Shown one piece after another: positions 34,374-42,972 of a stretch of 64,000 nt of DNA (the first letter of the stretch is position 1; the number at the start of each line of letters is the position of its first letter). The notes below the pieces were generated by a model. The model ran no database searches. It was not told where the DNA came from and saw only the letters and a program-made list of their open reading frames with translations. The DNA comes from RYN-230 sp963720645 (GTDB lineage: Bacteria > Actinomycetota > Actinomycetes > Streptosporangiales > Streptosporangiaceae): assembly GCA_963720645.1 (NCBI GenBank), contig CAVRFX010000026.1, forward strand, positions 248,001-312,000. The letters run 5' to 3'. The translations under genes and the position numbers were made by a program.

Positions 34374-35512
34374 CCCAGCTGGCGGTCGCCGGGCTGGACA
34401 AGCGGTTCGGCGCTCACCAGGTCCTCAGCGACCTCAGCCTCGACGTGCCGGCGGGCTCGCTGACCGCGATCCTCGGCCCGTCCGGCAGCGGCAAGACCAC
34501 CCTGCTGCGGGTGCTGGCCGGGTTCGAGCATGCCGACGCGGGCACGGTGCGGATCGGCTCCGCGATGGCCGACGGGCCGGGCGTGTTCCTCCCCCCGGAA
34601 CGCCGGCGGATCGGCTACGTGCCGCAGGAAGGCAGCCTGTTCCCGCACCTCACCGTGGCCGCGAATGTCGCCTTCGGGCTGAGCCGCCGCACCTGGGGCC
34701 GGGACCGGCGGGCCCGGCGCTGCGCGGAGCTGCTGGAGGCCGTCGGGCTCGGCGGCCTGGACCGGCGGTACCCGCACCAGCTGTCCGGCGGCCAGCAGCA
34801 GCGGGTCGCCCTGGCCCGCGCGCTGGCCATCCAGCCCGAGGTCGTCCTGCTCGACGAGCCGTTCGCCTCGCTCGACGCGAACCTGCGGGCCAGTGTCCGG
34901 GCCGACGTGCAGCAGCTGCTGAAGGAGTCGGGCACGACCACCGTCCTGGTCACCCACGATCAGGATGAGGCCCTGTCCACCGCGGACCGGGTGGCGGTGC
35001 TGCGTGACGGCGGTATCGCCCAGTGCGCCGCCCCGCAGGAGCTGTACTGCCGGCCGGTCAACGCGGACATGGCCCGCTTCATCGGCGAGGCCAACCTCAT
35101 CCCCGGCGTCCTCAGCGGCACCTCCGTGCAGACCGTGCTGGGCCTGCTCGCCGTGACGGGGCCGGACCCGGAGGCCGGCGGGGCAGGCGCGGCGGCGGCC
35201 GCGGGCCGCAACGGCAGCGACGGCCCGGGGCGCCGGCCGGCCATGGTGCTGATCCGGCCCGAGCAGGTGGAGCTGGTGCCCGGCCGCCCCGGCCCGGCCC
35301 AGGCTGCGGACGGCGACGACGGCGGCCTGACCGGCCGGATCACCGGATACGGCTACCACGGGCACGACGCGGTGGTCACGGTGCAGCCGGAGCGGGACCC
35401 GCAGGCGCCGGCGCTGACCGTGCGGACGCTCGGCGGCCAGCCCCTGTCCCCCGGGTCCCGGGTCACGCTGCGCGCCCGCGGCCCGGTCATCGCCTGGCCC
35501 CAGCCCGGCTAA
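34370..35512 (+). CDS. Iron(III) ABC transporter ATP-binding protein (FbpC type)
   Basis: 380 residues. Walker A is GPSGSGKTT, signature LSGGQQQRVALARAL, Walker B VVLLDEPFASLDANLR, and the switch His lies in VLVTHDQDEAL. A C-terminal beta-rich TOBE-like domain begins near residue 235 and contains a low-complexity insertion (GGAGAAAAAGRNGSDGPG). ATG 34370 overlaps the permease stop. It energises the import of ferric iron. Three copies of a 15-base CCCAGCCCGGCTNAC motif span its stop codon and run towards hisG. Confidence 0.93.
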   Translation: MTQLAVAGLDKRFGAHQVLSDLSLDVPAGSLTAILGPSGSGKTTLLRVLAGFEHADAGTVRIGSAMADGPGVFLPPERRRIGYVPQEGSLFPHLTVAANVAFGLSRRTWGRDRRARRCAELLEAVGLGGLDRRYPHQLSGGQQQRVALARALAIQPEVVLLDEPFASLDANLRASVRADVQQLLKESGTTTVLVTHDQDEALSTADRVAVLRDGGIAQCAAPQELYCRPVNADMARFIGEANLIPGVLSGTSVQTVLGLLAVTGPDPEAGGAGAAAAAGRNGSDGPGRRPAMVLIRPEQVELVPGRPGPAQAADGDDGGLTGRITGYGYHGHDAVVTVQPERDPQAPALTVRTLGGQPLSPGSRVTLRARGPVIAWPQPG

Positions 35513-35537
35513 CCCAGCCCGGCTCACCCAGCCCGGC

Positions 35538-36436
35538 TCACAGGGCCGCTGAGGCGGCCGGTACTCGACGATCTTGGAGATCGGGATCTCCAGGATGTCC
35601 CGGGCCCCCGCCGCGCGCAGCGCGGGGATCAGCGTGTTCACCCCGCGCTTGGGCACGACGGTCTCCACCGCGTTCATCCCGCCGCGGGCCAGCGCGGTGA
35701 CGGTCGGCGAGGACAGCGCGGGCAGCATCGCCGTGACCTCCTCCAGCTGGGTCGCGTCGACGTTGAGCTTGAGCAGGACGTGGCCGCGGGCCTGGATGGC
35801 GCCGCGGAGCAGCAACGCGATGTCGTCCATCGCGGCCCGCTTCTCCGGGTCTGCGTACGCCGACGTGTTAGCGATCAGCTCGGTGTAACTGGTCAGCAGG
35901 GTGTCGAGGATGCGCAGGCCGTTGCGGCGCAGCGAGGAGCCGGTTTCGGTCAGGTCAACGATCGCGTCCACGATGTCCGGCACCTTGGCCTCGGTCGCGC
36001 CGTGGGACGGGATGACCATCGCCTTGACCCCGTTGGCTTCCAGGTACCGGGCCGTCGTCGCGGGCAGCTCGGTGGAGATCCGGACCCCCTCGGGCAGGTC
36101 GGTCACGGACTGCCACGGCGAGTTCTGCGGAACCGCGAGCACCACCCGGATCGGCTGCGACGTGGCCTTGGAGTAGTGCAGCTCGCCCAGCGAGGCGACC
36201 TCCGCGCCGGTCTCGGTGATCCAGTCCCGGCCGGTGATGCCGAGGTCGAACAGGCCGCGCTCGATGTAGGACGGGATCTCCTGCGGGCGCAGGAAGCGGA
36301 CCTTGTCGATCCGGGGATCATCGATCGACGCGTGGTAGTCGCGGTCGGAGGACCGGCGGACGGTCAGGTCCGCGGCATCGAACAGGTCGAGGGTGGCACG
36401 CTCCAGCGAGCCTTTGGGCAGAACCAGGGAGAGCAC
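35538..36436 (-). CDS. hisG: ATP phosphoribosyltransferase, long form (stop codon displaced by frame break)
   Basis: It performs the first step of histidine biosynthesis. GTG 36436 gives MLSLVLPKGSLERATLDLFDAADL; DLGITGRDWITETGAEV and the regulatory C-terminal domain (IQARGHVLLKLNVDATQLEEV, ILEIPISKIVEY) are present, so it is the long HisG with feedback domain and needs no HisZ. After IVEY the frame continues without a stop far into the opposite fbpC gene. TGA at 35540-35538 is in another frame and is the likely real end after one indel. hisE, usually found just upstream in actinobacteria, is absent: only 56 bases separate hisG and ribH. Confidence 0.9.
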
Positions 36437-36492
36437 GGTGGGACAACCTTTCTTCCGCAACGAAAACCGGCCGGGCTGCTCAGCACGCCCGG

Positions 36493-36998
36493 TCAATGTC
36501 GTTGCGGGTTCCCGTCGCCGGGTGGCCCCCCGCGCAGGGAGCGCAGCACGAGCGCGGTCTCGAGCGCGGCCACGACCGCCTCCCATCCCTTGTCCTCGCA
36601 GCTGCCGTCCTGCCCGCTGCGGTCGCGGGCCTGCTCCAGGGTGTCACAGGTCAGCACCCCGTTGCCAACGGGTTTGCCGGTGTCCAGCGCGACCCGCGCG
36701 ATCCCGTAGGTGACCGCGTCGCAGACGTACTCGAAGTGCGGCGTGCCGCCCCGGATCACCGCGCCCAGACAGGCCACCGCGTCGTGCTGGCGGGCCAGCT
36801 CGGCGGCGACCACGGGCAGCTCGACCGCGCCGGGCACCCGGACCACCAGCGGGTCGTCGACGCCGCAGGCCTTCGCGGCGGCCAGCGCCCGGTCGGTCAG
36901 CGCGTCCGTGATCTCCGCGTGCCAGCGGGTGACCGCGATGGCCAGCCTGAGCCCGGTGGCGTCCACGGTCTGGCCGACGGCCGGCCCTCACCGCTCAC
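36493..36998 (-). CDS. ribH: 6,7-dimethyl-8-ribityllumazine synthase (N-terminal frame break)
   Basis: It joins the ribityl-aminouracil and the butanone phosphate in riboflavin synthesis. The body from GTG 36966 shows LRLAIAVTRWHAEITDAL, VVRVPGAVELPVVAAEL, CLGAVIRGGTPHFEYVCDAV and GKPVGNGVLTCDTLEQA, with the catalytic His in GGTPHF. A better start, GTG 36998 (MSGEGRP) behind GGGGGGA, is in another frame; one missing base near 36980 would connect them to an N-terminus of usual length. It follows ribAB in the operon. Confidence 0.92.
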
Positions 36999-37028
36999 AG
37001 TGTCCCCCCGGGGCTCGCACCACCGGGC

Positions 37029-38345
37029 TCACCGCGCGCCGGCCAGGGCCGTGCCGCAGCCGTCCCCCTTGAGCGGGATCCCCTGGACCGGGGTGCCGTC
37101 GGCCGGGGTGCCGTTGAGCGTGGCGGGCAGGCCGTCGATCAGGTGGCCGAGCCGGTCCCGCTTGACGGTCAGGTAGCGGAGGTTCTCCGGGGTGGGCGTG
37201 ACCGGCAGCGCAACCCGGCCGGCCACCTCGATGCCGAACCCGGACAGCCCGCTGACCTTGGCCGGGTTGTTGGTGAGCAGCCGCACCGAGCGCACGCCGA
37301 GGTCGGCGAGGATCTGGGCGCCGGTGGAGTACTCGCGCGCGTCCGCAGGCAGGCCGAGCTCGAGGTTGGCGTCCACCGTGTCGGCCCCGGCGTCCTGGAG
37401 CTGGTACGCCCGGAGCTTGCTGATCAGGCCGATGCCGCGGCCTTCGTGGCCGCGCAGGTACAGCACCACGCCGCAGCCCTCGGCCGCGATCGCGGCCATC
37501 GAGGCCTCCAGCTGGTCCCCGCAGTCACAGCGGCGGGAGCCGAACACGTCCCCGGTCAGGCATTCCGAGTGCGCCCGGACCAGGACGTCGCGGCCGTCGC
37601 CCAGGTCGCCGAGGACCAGGACGAGGTGCTCGGTCTGGTCCACGGAGTTCTGGTAGCCGACGGCACGCCACTGGCCGTAGGCGTTGGGGAGGCGGGTTTC
37701 CACCACCCGGCGGACCATCCGCTCGCTGCGCCGCCGGTAGTCGATGAGCTGCTCGATGGAGATCAGCGTGAGCCCGTGCTCGTCGGCGAATGTCCGCAGC
37801 TGCGGGAGCCGGGCCATGGTGCCGTCGTCGTTGACCACCTCGGCCAGCACCCCGGCGGCGGGCAGCCCGGCCAGCCGGGCCAGGTCAACCGCGGCCTCGG
37901 TATGCCCCGGCCGGCGCAGCACGCCGCCCTCGGCGTAGCGCAGCGGGAAGATGTGCCCGGGCCGGACGATCTCGTAGGGCTCGGTGGCCGAGTCAACCAG
38001 CGTGCGGACGGTCCGCGCCCGGTCCTCGGCGGAGATCCCGGTGGTCACGCCGTCCCGGGCGTCCACGCTGATCGTGAACGCGGTGCGCATCCGCTCGGAG
38101 TTGTGCGGGGTCATCAGCGGCAGCTGGAGCCGGTCCAGGTGTTCTCCCGGGAGGGGAACGCAGATCACGCCGCTGGTGTGCCGGATCATGAACGCCATCA
38201 GGTCGGGTGTCATCTTGCTGGCCGCGATGATGATGTCGCCCTCGTTCTCACGGTCGGCGTCGTCCACGACCACCACCGGGCGGCCGTCCGCGATGTCCCT
38301 GACCGCCTGCGCGACCCCGTCCAGCATGGTCTCCTCGCCGCTCAT
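37029..38345 (-). CDS. ribAB: Bifunctional 3,4-dihydroxy-2-butanone-4-phosphate synthase / GTP cyclohydrolase II
   Basis: 438 residues. The N-terminal RibB half has VVVVDDADRENEGDIIIAA and MIRHTSGVICVPL, with HTEAAVDLARLAG at its end. The C-terminal RibA half has the zinc cysteines in FGSRRCDCGDQLEAS, together with YLRGHEGRGIGLISKLRAYQLQD and STGAQILADLGV. Both catalytic halves appear intact. ATG 38345 overlaps the ribE stop by ATGA. It supplies both precursors of the riboflavin pathway. Confidence 0.96.
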   Translation of the reverse strand: MSGEETMLDGVAQAVRDIADGRPVVVVDDADRENEGDIIIAASKMTPDLMAFMIRHTSGVICVPLPGEHLDRLQLPLMTPHNSERMRTAFTISVDARDGVTTGISAEDRARTVRTLVDSATEPYEIVRPGHIFPLRYAEGGVLRRPGHTEAAVDLARLAGLPAAGVLAEVVNDDGTMARLPQLRTFADEHGLTLISIEQLIDYRRRSERMVRRVVETRLPNAYGQWRAVGYQNSVDQTEHLVLVLGDLGDGRDVLVRAHSECLTGDVFGSRRCDCGDQLEASMAAIAAEGCGVVLYLRGHEGRGIGLISKLRAYQLQDAGADTVDANLELGLPADAREYSTGAQILADLGVRSVRLLTNNPAKVSGLSGFGIEVAGRVALPVTPTPENLRYLTVKRDRLGHLIDGLPATLNGTPADGTPVQGIPLKGDGCGTALAGAR

Positions 38346-39004
38346 GACCTGGCTCCCTGCTCGTTCCCGGCCTCTCCGGCCGGGGCCTGGCTGGATGGGC
38401 CCAGCAGGCTCTCCACATACTTGGCGATCACGTCCACCTCGAGGTTGACCTGGCTGCCGGGCTGGAGCCCGCCGAGCGTGGTCATCTCCAGCGTGGTGGG
38501 GATGAGGCTGACCTCGAACCAGGGGGCCGGTGTCCCGCCCGGGCCGCCGGCGCCGAGGGCCGACACGGTCAGGCTGACCCCGTCCACCGTGACCGAGCCC
38601 TTCATGACGATGTACCGGGCCAGGTCCGGCGGGATCGCGATGCGCACCACGTCCCAGTGCTCGCCGGGGGTGCGGGCCAGGATCTCCCCGGTGCCGTCGG
38701 CGTGCCCCTGGACCAGGTGCCCGCCGAGCCGGCCGCCGAGTTCTACCGGGCGCTCCAGGTTGACCGGGGACCCGGGGCTGAGGCCGCCGAGCCCGGTCCG
38801 GCGCAGCGTCTCGGCCATCACGTCGGCGGTGAACGTCTTGTCCGAGGAGCCGGTCACGGTCAGGCAGACCCCGTTGACGGCGATGGAGTCCCCGTGCGAG
38901 GCCTCGGCGGTCACCCGCGGGCCGCGTACGGTCAGCCGGGCGGCGTCAGGCAGCCGCTCCACGGCGATGACCTCACCGAGTTCTTCCACTATGCCGGTGA
39001 ACAT
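38342..39004 (-). CDS. ribE: Riboflavin synthase alpha chain
   Basis: About 220 residues made of two lumazine-protein repeats: MFTGIVEELGEVIAVE with SIAVNGVCLTVTG in the first half, and HLVQGHADGTGEIL with VTVDGVSLTVSAL in the second. It dismutates two lumazine molecules to riboflavin. ATG 39004 is preceded by GAGGAGAGG. The leader contains the FMN riboswitch and a hairpin (39021-39046) just ahead of the ribosome-binding site. First gene of ribE-ribAB-ribH-hisG. Confidence 0.96.
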   Translation of the reverse strand: MFTGIVEELGEVIAVERLPDAARLTVRGPRVTAEASHGDSIAVNGVCLTVTGSSDKTFTADVMAETLRRTGLGGLSPGSPVNLERPVELGGRLGGHLVQGHADGTGEILARTPGEHWDVVRIAIPPDLARYIVMKGSVTVDGVSLTVSALGAGGPGGTPAPWFEVSLIPTTLEMTTLGGLQPGSQVNLEVDVIAKYVESLLGPSSQAPAGEAGNEQGARS

Positions 39005-39097
39005 CCGCGGTACCTCTCCTCGGAGCCGTTGGGCCACTCGGCTCCGGGGGTGCGCGGACGCGCAAACGCGAGCAGGCAGCCACCGCTGCCGCCGCGC

Positions 39098-39233
39098 GCG
39101 TGCTGCCTCCCATCCGGACTTTAACCGTCGGTCCCGGAATTTCACCGGATCAGCCGGCCGCTGGCGCTGGGCGCCTTGGCCGGGTCGCGGACTGTCACCG
39201 CCGGCTCGGAATTTCACCGACCCCGGAGCACGC
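39098..39233 (-). ncRNA. FMN riboswitch (RFN element)
   Basis: The minus strand shows the conserved RFN blocks in order: GGGGTCGGTGAAATTCC, CGGTGACAGTCCGCGACC, GATCCGGTGAAATTCC, and GACCGACGGTTAAAGTCC followed by GGATGGGAGGCAGCACG. The closing stem pairs GCGTGCTCC with the GGAGGCAGCACGC side. It lies 94 bases upstream of ribE. Hairpins between it and the ribosome-binding site (8-bp stem CGGAGCCG/CGGCTCCG at 39021-39046) could be the expression platform, masking translation when FMN is bound. Confidence 0.95.
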
Positions 39234-39317
39234 TTTAACTGCTGCAACCAGTGTGCCACGGGAGGTATTCCTCGCCGCAACCCGCCTTCCCGTGACCCTC
39301 CGCACATCGCGGGCGGG

Positions 39318-40655
39318 CTAGCCGCCGGTGACCTCGGCGAGGCGGCGGGTGAGGAAGTCGCGTTCGGGCTGGTTCGCGGTGAGCCCGAGGGCGCAGCGGT
39401 AGGCCTGCGCCGCCTCGTCGGCCCGGCCGAGTCGGCGCAGCAGGTCCGCCTTGGCGGCGGGCAGGTACTGGTAGCCGGCCAGGCGGCCGTCACGCTCCAG
39501 ATCCCCGATCGCGGCGAGGCCGGCCTCAGGTCCCTCGGCCATGGCCAGCGCGACGGCCCGGTTCAGCGCGACCACGGGTGACGTCCACGCCCGGCCGAGC
39601 AGGTCGTACAGACCCAGGATCTGCCGCCAGTCGGTGTCCCGGTACGCCGGGGCGCGCGCGTGCACGGCCGCGATCGCGGCCTGCAGCGCGAACCGGCCGG
39701 GGCGGCCGCCCCGCAGCGCCTCACGCACGAGCGCGGTTCCCTCGCCGATGGCGGAGCGGTCCCACTGTGAGCGGTCCTGCTCTTCCAGCAGCAGCAGCCG
39801 CCCGTCCGGGGCGCACCGGGTCGCCCGCCGCGCGTCGGTGAGCAGGAGCAGCGCCAGCAGGCCGCGGACCTCGGATTCGTCCGGCATCAGCAGGCTCAGC
39901 ATCCGGGCCAGGCCGAGCGCCCGGTCAACTAGGTCATCCCGCACGAGGTGGCCGCCGTCCGGCGCGGTGTGGCCGGTCGTGTACAGCAGGTGCACGACCG
40001 TCAGCACGGCGTCCAGCCGGTCCGGCAGCTCCGCCGATTCCGGCACCCGGTATGCGATCCGGGCCGCGGAGATCTTCTTCTTGGCCCGGGTGACCCGGGC
40101 CGCCATGGTGGGCTCGGACACCAGGAAGGCCTGGGCGATCTCCGCGGTGGACAGCCCGCAGACCAGCCTGAGCGTGAGCGCGACCTGCGCCTCCCGGGCC
40201 AGCGCCGGGTGGCAGCAGGTGAAGATCAGCCGCAGCCGGTCGTCGGGGATCACGCCGCTGCCCTCCTCCGCCCCGCCCGGGTCACCGGGCCCGGACGCGC
40301 CGGACTCGGGCCCGCCGGGCTCGACGAGCAGCGGGAGTTTCCGGCGCAAGGTGGTGTCGCGCCGCAGCAGGTCGATGGCCCGGCGCCGGGCCGCCGTGGT
40401 CAGCCAGGCGCCGGGATTGCGCGGCACCCCCTGGTCGGACCAGGCCTGCAGCGCCGAGACGTAGGCGTCCTGGACGCACTCCTCGGCCAGGTCGAGGTCC
40501 CCGGCGACGCGCGCCGTCGCGGCGAGCACGAAGGCCCACTCGCGACGGTGCGCGTCTGCCACGGCGTCCGCCGCCGTGGGGCGGTCATTCCCGGCCCCCG
40601 ACCCGGTGCTGGGCCCGGGCTCGGCGGGAAGTCCGCCCGCGGTGGATCCGGTCAC
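39318..40655 (-). CDS. ECF42-type RNA polymerase sigma factor with C-terminal TPR-like domain
   Basis: 445 residues. Sigma region 2 spans about residues 33-100 (WAFVLAATARVAGDLDLAEECVQDAYV, NPGAWLTTAARRRAIDLLRRD) and region 4 about 150-205 (DDRLRLIFTCCHPALA, GLSTAEIAQAFLVSEPTMAARVTRAKKKI). The last 200 residues are helical and repeat-like, the DUF6596/TPR extension of the ECF41/42-like groups, with a wHHAAGLAAIGDL-like ending. GTG 40655 overlaps the stop of the YciI-like gene. Group ECF42 sigma factors are always paired with such DGPF proteins and have no classical anti-sigma factor. Confidence 0.9.
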   Translation of the reverse strand: MTGSTAGGLPAEPGPSTGSGAGNDRPTAADAVADAHRREWAFVLAATARVAGDLDLAEECVQDAYVSALQAWSDQGVPRNPGAWLTTAARRRAIDLLRRDTTLRRKLPLLVEPGGPESGASGPGDPGGAEEGSGVIPDDRLRLIFTCCHPALAREAQVALTLRLVCGLSTAEIAQAFLVSEPTMAARVTRAKKKISAARIAYRVPESAELPDRLDAVLTVVHLLYTTGHTAPDGGHLVRDDLVDRALGLARMLSLLMPDESEVRGLLALLLLTDARRATRCAPDGRLLLLEEQDRSQWDRSAIGEGTALVREALRGGRPGRFALQAAIAAVHARAPAYRDTDWRQILGLYDLLGRAWTSPVVALNRAVALAMAEGPEAGLAAIGDLERDGRLAGYQYLPAAKADLLRRLGRADEAAQAYRCALGLTANQPERDFLTRRLAEVTGG

Positions 40656-40999
40656 ATGCCGTCGAAGACCATGATGGGCCGCACCTCGACGCCGCCGAAG
40701 CGTGCCGGGCAGAGCTTGGCGATCTCCAGCGCCTGGTCCAGGTCGCGGGCCTCGACCAGGTAAAAGCCGCCCAGGGCTTCCTTGGTCTCGGCGAACGGGC
40801 CGTCGGTCACCACGTCGCCGCGGACGGATGTGGCGGTGCTGGTGGGCTGCAGGGCCCGCCCGCTGACGATCGACCCGCCAGTCTCCTCCACCTGCTTGGC
40901 GAAACGGTTGTGGGCCTCCATGACCTCCTGGAGCACGTCGGGGGACGCGGTGGCGTAGGCGCTCTCGTCTTCGTTGATGAGGATCAGGTACTCAGCCAT
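40652..40999 (-). CDS. YciI-like DGPF-domain protein, ECF42 partner
   Basis: 115 residues; MAEYLILINEDESAY, the DGPFAETKEALGGFYLVEA motif that gives the DGPF family its name, and a final FGGVEVRPI strand. These dimeric alpha/beta-barrel proteins are encoded upstream of ECF42 sigma factors and are usually part of the sigma regulon; a regulatory or catalytic role is not established. ATG 40999 has AAGGAGATG ahead. It is translationally coupled with the sigma gene (GTGA). Confidence 0.92.
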   Translation of the reverse strand: MAEYLILINEDESAYATASPDVLQEVMEAHNRFAKQVEETGGSIVSGRALQPTSTATSVRGDVVTDGPFAETKEALGGFYLVEARDLDQALEIAKLCPARFGGVEVRPIMVFDGM

Positions 41000-41040
41000 G
41001 ACGGCATCTCCTTCAGGTTCTCGACTCGTCCGTCACCAGT

Positions 41041-41068
41041 CCGACGAACGGCCCCCGCGATATCGACA
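41041..41068 (-). promoter_or_regulatory. ECF42-type promoter upstream of the yciI-like/sigma operon
   Basis: On the minus strand TGTCGA (41068-41063) is followed after 16 bases by CGTC (41046-41043). This matches the promoter motif reported for ECF42 sigma factors in Streptomyces (TGTCGA at -35 and CGA/TC at -10, from memory). Transcription would start near 41035, leaving a 35-base leader. It suggests positive autoregulation of the operon. Confidence 0.7.
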
Positions 41069-41273
41069 GCCTGCGCGCGGCTTCTTCTGCTGATTATGAG
41101 TGACCGATGGTCAACGGTCAGCTGTCACGGCCGGCGCGGGAGTGACTCCCGGGCCTGGCCCGGCTCCCCGGGCCGGGATGGCCCCGGGCGCGGTCCCCGT
41201 CCGGGCAGCCCTTCCTGCCCCATCGCTGACGGCTCCGCGTCATCGTGGCGCCTTTACGCCGCCGGCGGGGCGC

Positions 41274-41958
41274 TCAGCCTGACCAGGGTGCCCGGGCGGT
41301 GGCCTGCTCGGCCTGGGCCCGCAGGGCCTGGACCGCGGCAGCCGGGTCGTCCGCGTCGTACACCGCGGAGCCCGGCCACGAACACGTCCGCGCCCGCCTC
41401 AGCGCAGCGCTCGATGGTCTTCTCGCTTACCCCGCCGTCCACCTGGAGCCACACCGCGCCGCCGTGCCGGGTCACGAGCTCGCGGGCGCGGCGCAGCTTG
41501 GGCAGCACCAGGTCCAGGAAGGGCTGGCCGCCGAATCCCGGCTCCACGGTCATCAGCAGCATCATGTCGACCTCGGGCAGCAGGTCAGCGTACGGCTCGA
41601 CCGGGGTCGCCGGGTTGATGGCCAGGCCGGCCCGGGCCCCGGCGGACCTGATCATGCGGAGTGTCCGTACCGGCGACGACGCCGCCTCGGCGTGAATCGT
41701 GACGTTCCGCGCGCCGGCCTCGGCGTAGGCCGGCGCCCAGCGATCCGGTTCCTCGATCATCAGGTGACAGTCGAGCGGCAGGCCCGCGTGCTTGAGCAGG
41801 GCCTCGACCACGGGCAGCCCGAGGGTAAGGTTCGGCACGAAGTGGTTGTCCATGACGTCAACGTGCAGCCAGTCGGCCACGCCGGTGACCGCGGCCGCTT
41901 CGTCCGCGAGACGGGCGAAGTCGGCGGACAGGATGCTGGGTGCCATCTGGACGGCCAT
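41274..41958 (-). CDS. rpe: Ribulose-phosphate 3-epimerase (frame break near 41370)
   Basis: It interconverts ribulose-5-phosphate and xylulose-5-phosphate. MAPSILSADFARLADE, WLHVDVMDNHFVPNLTLG (metal His/Asp), PLDCHLMIEEPDRW, MTVEPGFGGQPF and LQVDGGVSEKTIERC are all visible. After DVFVAG the frame fails; SAVYDADDPAAAVQALRAQAE continues in the next frame to TGA 41274, so a surplus G in the GGG near 41373 is likely. ATG 41958 is used; ATG 41946 (MAPSIL) is equally possible. Confidence 0.92.
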
Positions 41959-42131
41959 GGGCCGAGTGTAGGGCCCGGTACCGCCTTCCCGTGGGTGGGC
42001 TCCGGGGTGAAACCGCGGTCCCCTGTCCGGGTGTCCCGGCGGCCCGGGACCGGCCGGGAGTAGGGTGCGGCGAGGAACAGCACCCCGGGCAAGAACGTCG
42101 TGGGCCAAATGTCGCAGGGTCCGGATACCGT

Positions 42132-42147
42132 TCGAATCTGCATTCGA
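42132..42147. promoter_or_regulatory. LexA-box-like palindrome upstream of the DUF2786 gene
   Basis: TCGAATCTGCATTCGA is a 6+4+6 perfect inverted repeat that resembles the actinobacterial SOS box (TCGAAC-N4-GTTCGA), differing symmetrically at one position per arm. It is 29 bases upstream of the DUF2786 start codon. LexA control of this gene is therefore possible. Confidence 0.45.
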
Positions 42148-42176
42148 TACCGTGTTCCGGACAGGAGGCAACTTCC

Positions 42177-42932
42177 GTGAACCCCCAGCCAGCAGGATCC
42201 GAGACCGCGGCCGCCCTGCTCGACCGCGTGCGCAAGCTGCTCACGAAGGCGGAAGCCGACGGCGTGACCGCGGCCGAGGCGGAGGCCCTGACGGCCAAGG
42301 CGGCCGAGCTGATGGCCAAGTACGGCATCGACCGGGCCCTGCTGGCCGCCCGGCGGCCGGAGACGGATCACCCCGCCGACCGCAAGGTTGACATCGACAA
42401 CCCGTGGGCCCGGGTCCAGGCCCACCTGCTCTGCGGCCTGGCGGCCGCGCTGCGCTGCCAGTGCGTGCTGCTCCCCCGGCGGGACCCGGGGACCCGCATC
42501 CACATCTTCGGGTTCGCCTCCGACATCGAGCGCACCGACATGCTCTACACGTCGCTGCTGCTGCAGATGTGGCAGGGCCTGAACGTGGCGGAGGTGCCCG
42601 GCTGGAGCCGCAGCCCGCGGGCGTGGCGGCGCAGCTGGCTGCTGGGCTTCATCTCGGCCGTGGTCTCCCGGGTCCTGGCCGCGGAGCAGGCCGCCACCTC
42701 GCAGGCCACCTCCCCGGCTGCCGCGGAAGGCGAGCGGATGACGCTGGTGCTGGCCGACCGGCGGCAGGTCATCATGCGCAACATCGAGCACGCCTACCCC
42801 GTCACCCGGAAGACGCAGATGACCTACTCCGGGAGTGGCTACGGTGCCGGGTACAGCGAGGGCCAGCGGGCCGACATCGGCTCAGCCCGGCTGCGCCGCA
42901 GATCCGGCCGGTCGCTCACCAGCGCCAGGTAA
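42177..42932 (+). CDS. DUF2786-domain protein
   Basis: 251 residues. Residues 10-60 are the DUF2786 domain: LLDRVRKLLTKAEADGVTAAEAEALTAKAAELMAKYGID, here split by its two helices. The following part (VQAHLLCGLAAALRCQCVLL, HIFGFASDIERTDMLYTSLLLQM, SWLLGFISAVVSRVLAAEQA) is the region usually attached to this domain in actinobacterial and phage proteins; the function is unknown. The C-terminus is basic. GTG 42177 follows AGGAGG. It is the only plus-strand gene between rpe and rsmB, and has a LexA-like palindrome in its promoter. Confidence 0.88.
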   Translation: MNPQPAGSETAAALLDRVRKLLTKAEADGVTAAEAEALTAKAAELMAKYGIDRALLAARRPETDHPADRKVDIDNPWARVQAHLLCGLAAALRCQCVLLPRRDPGTRIHIFGFASDIERTDMLYTSLLLQMWQGLNVAEVPGWSRSPRAWRRSWLLGFISAVVSRVLAAEQAATSQATSPAAAEGERMTLVLADRRQVIMRNIEHAYPVTRKTQMTYSGSGYGAGYSEGQRADIGSARLRRRSGRSLTSAR

Positions 42933-42972
42933 GACGGATCCGACGGTCCCCGGCGTGCGGGGCGGGCGCCGG

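Noticed and set aside
34259..36586. A 775-codon minus-strand open frame spanning hisG and the whole fbpC gene
   Set aside because: Only the hisG part is conserved; the rest is antisense to fbpC and has no domain. It results from GC-rich codon bias and a displaced hisG stop.
37143..39581. A plus-strand open frame of more than 800 codons over the riboflavin operon
   Set aside because: It is the shadow of ribAB and ribE, which have complete conserved motifs on the minus strand.
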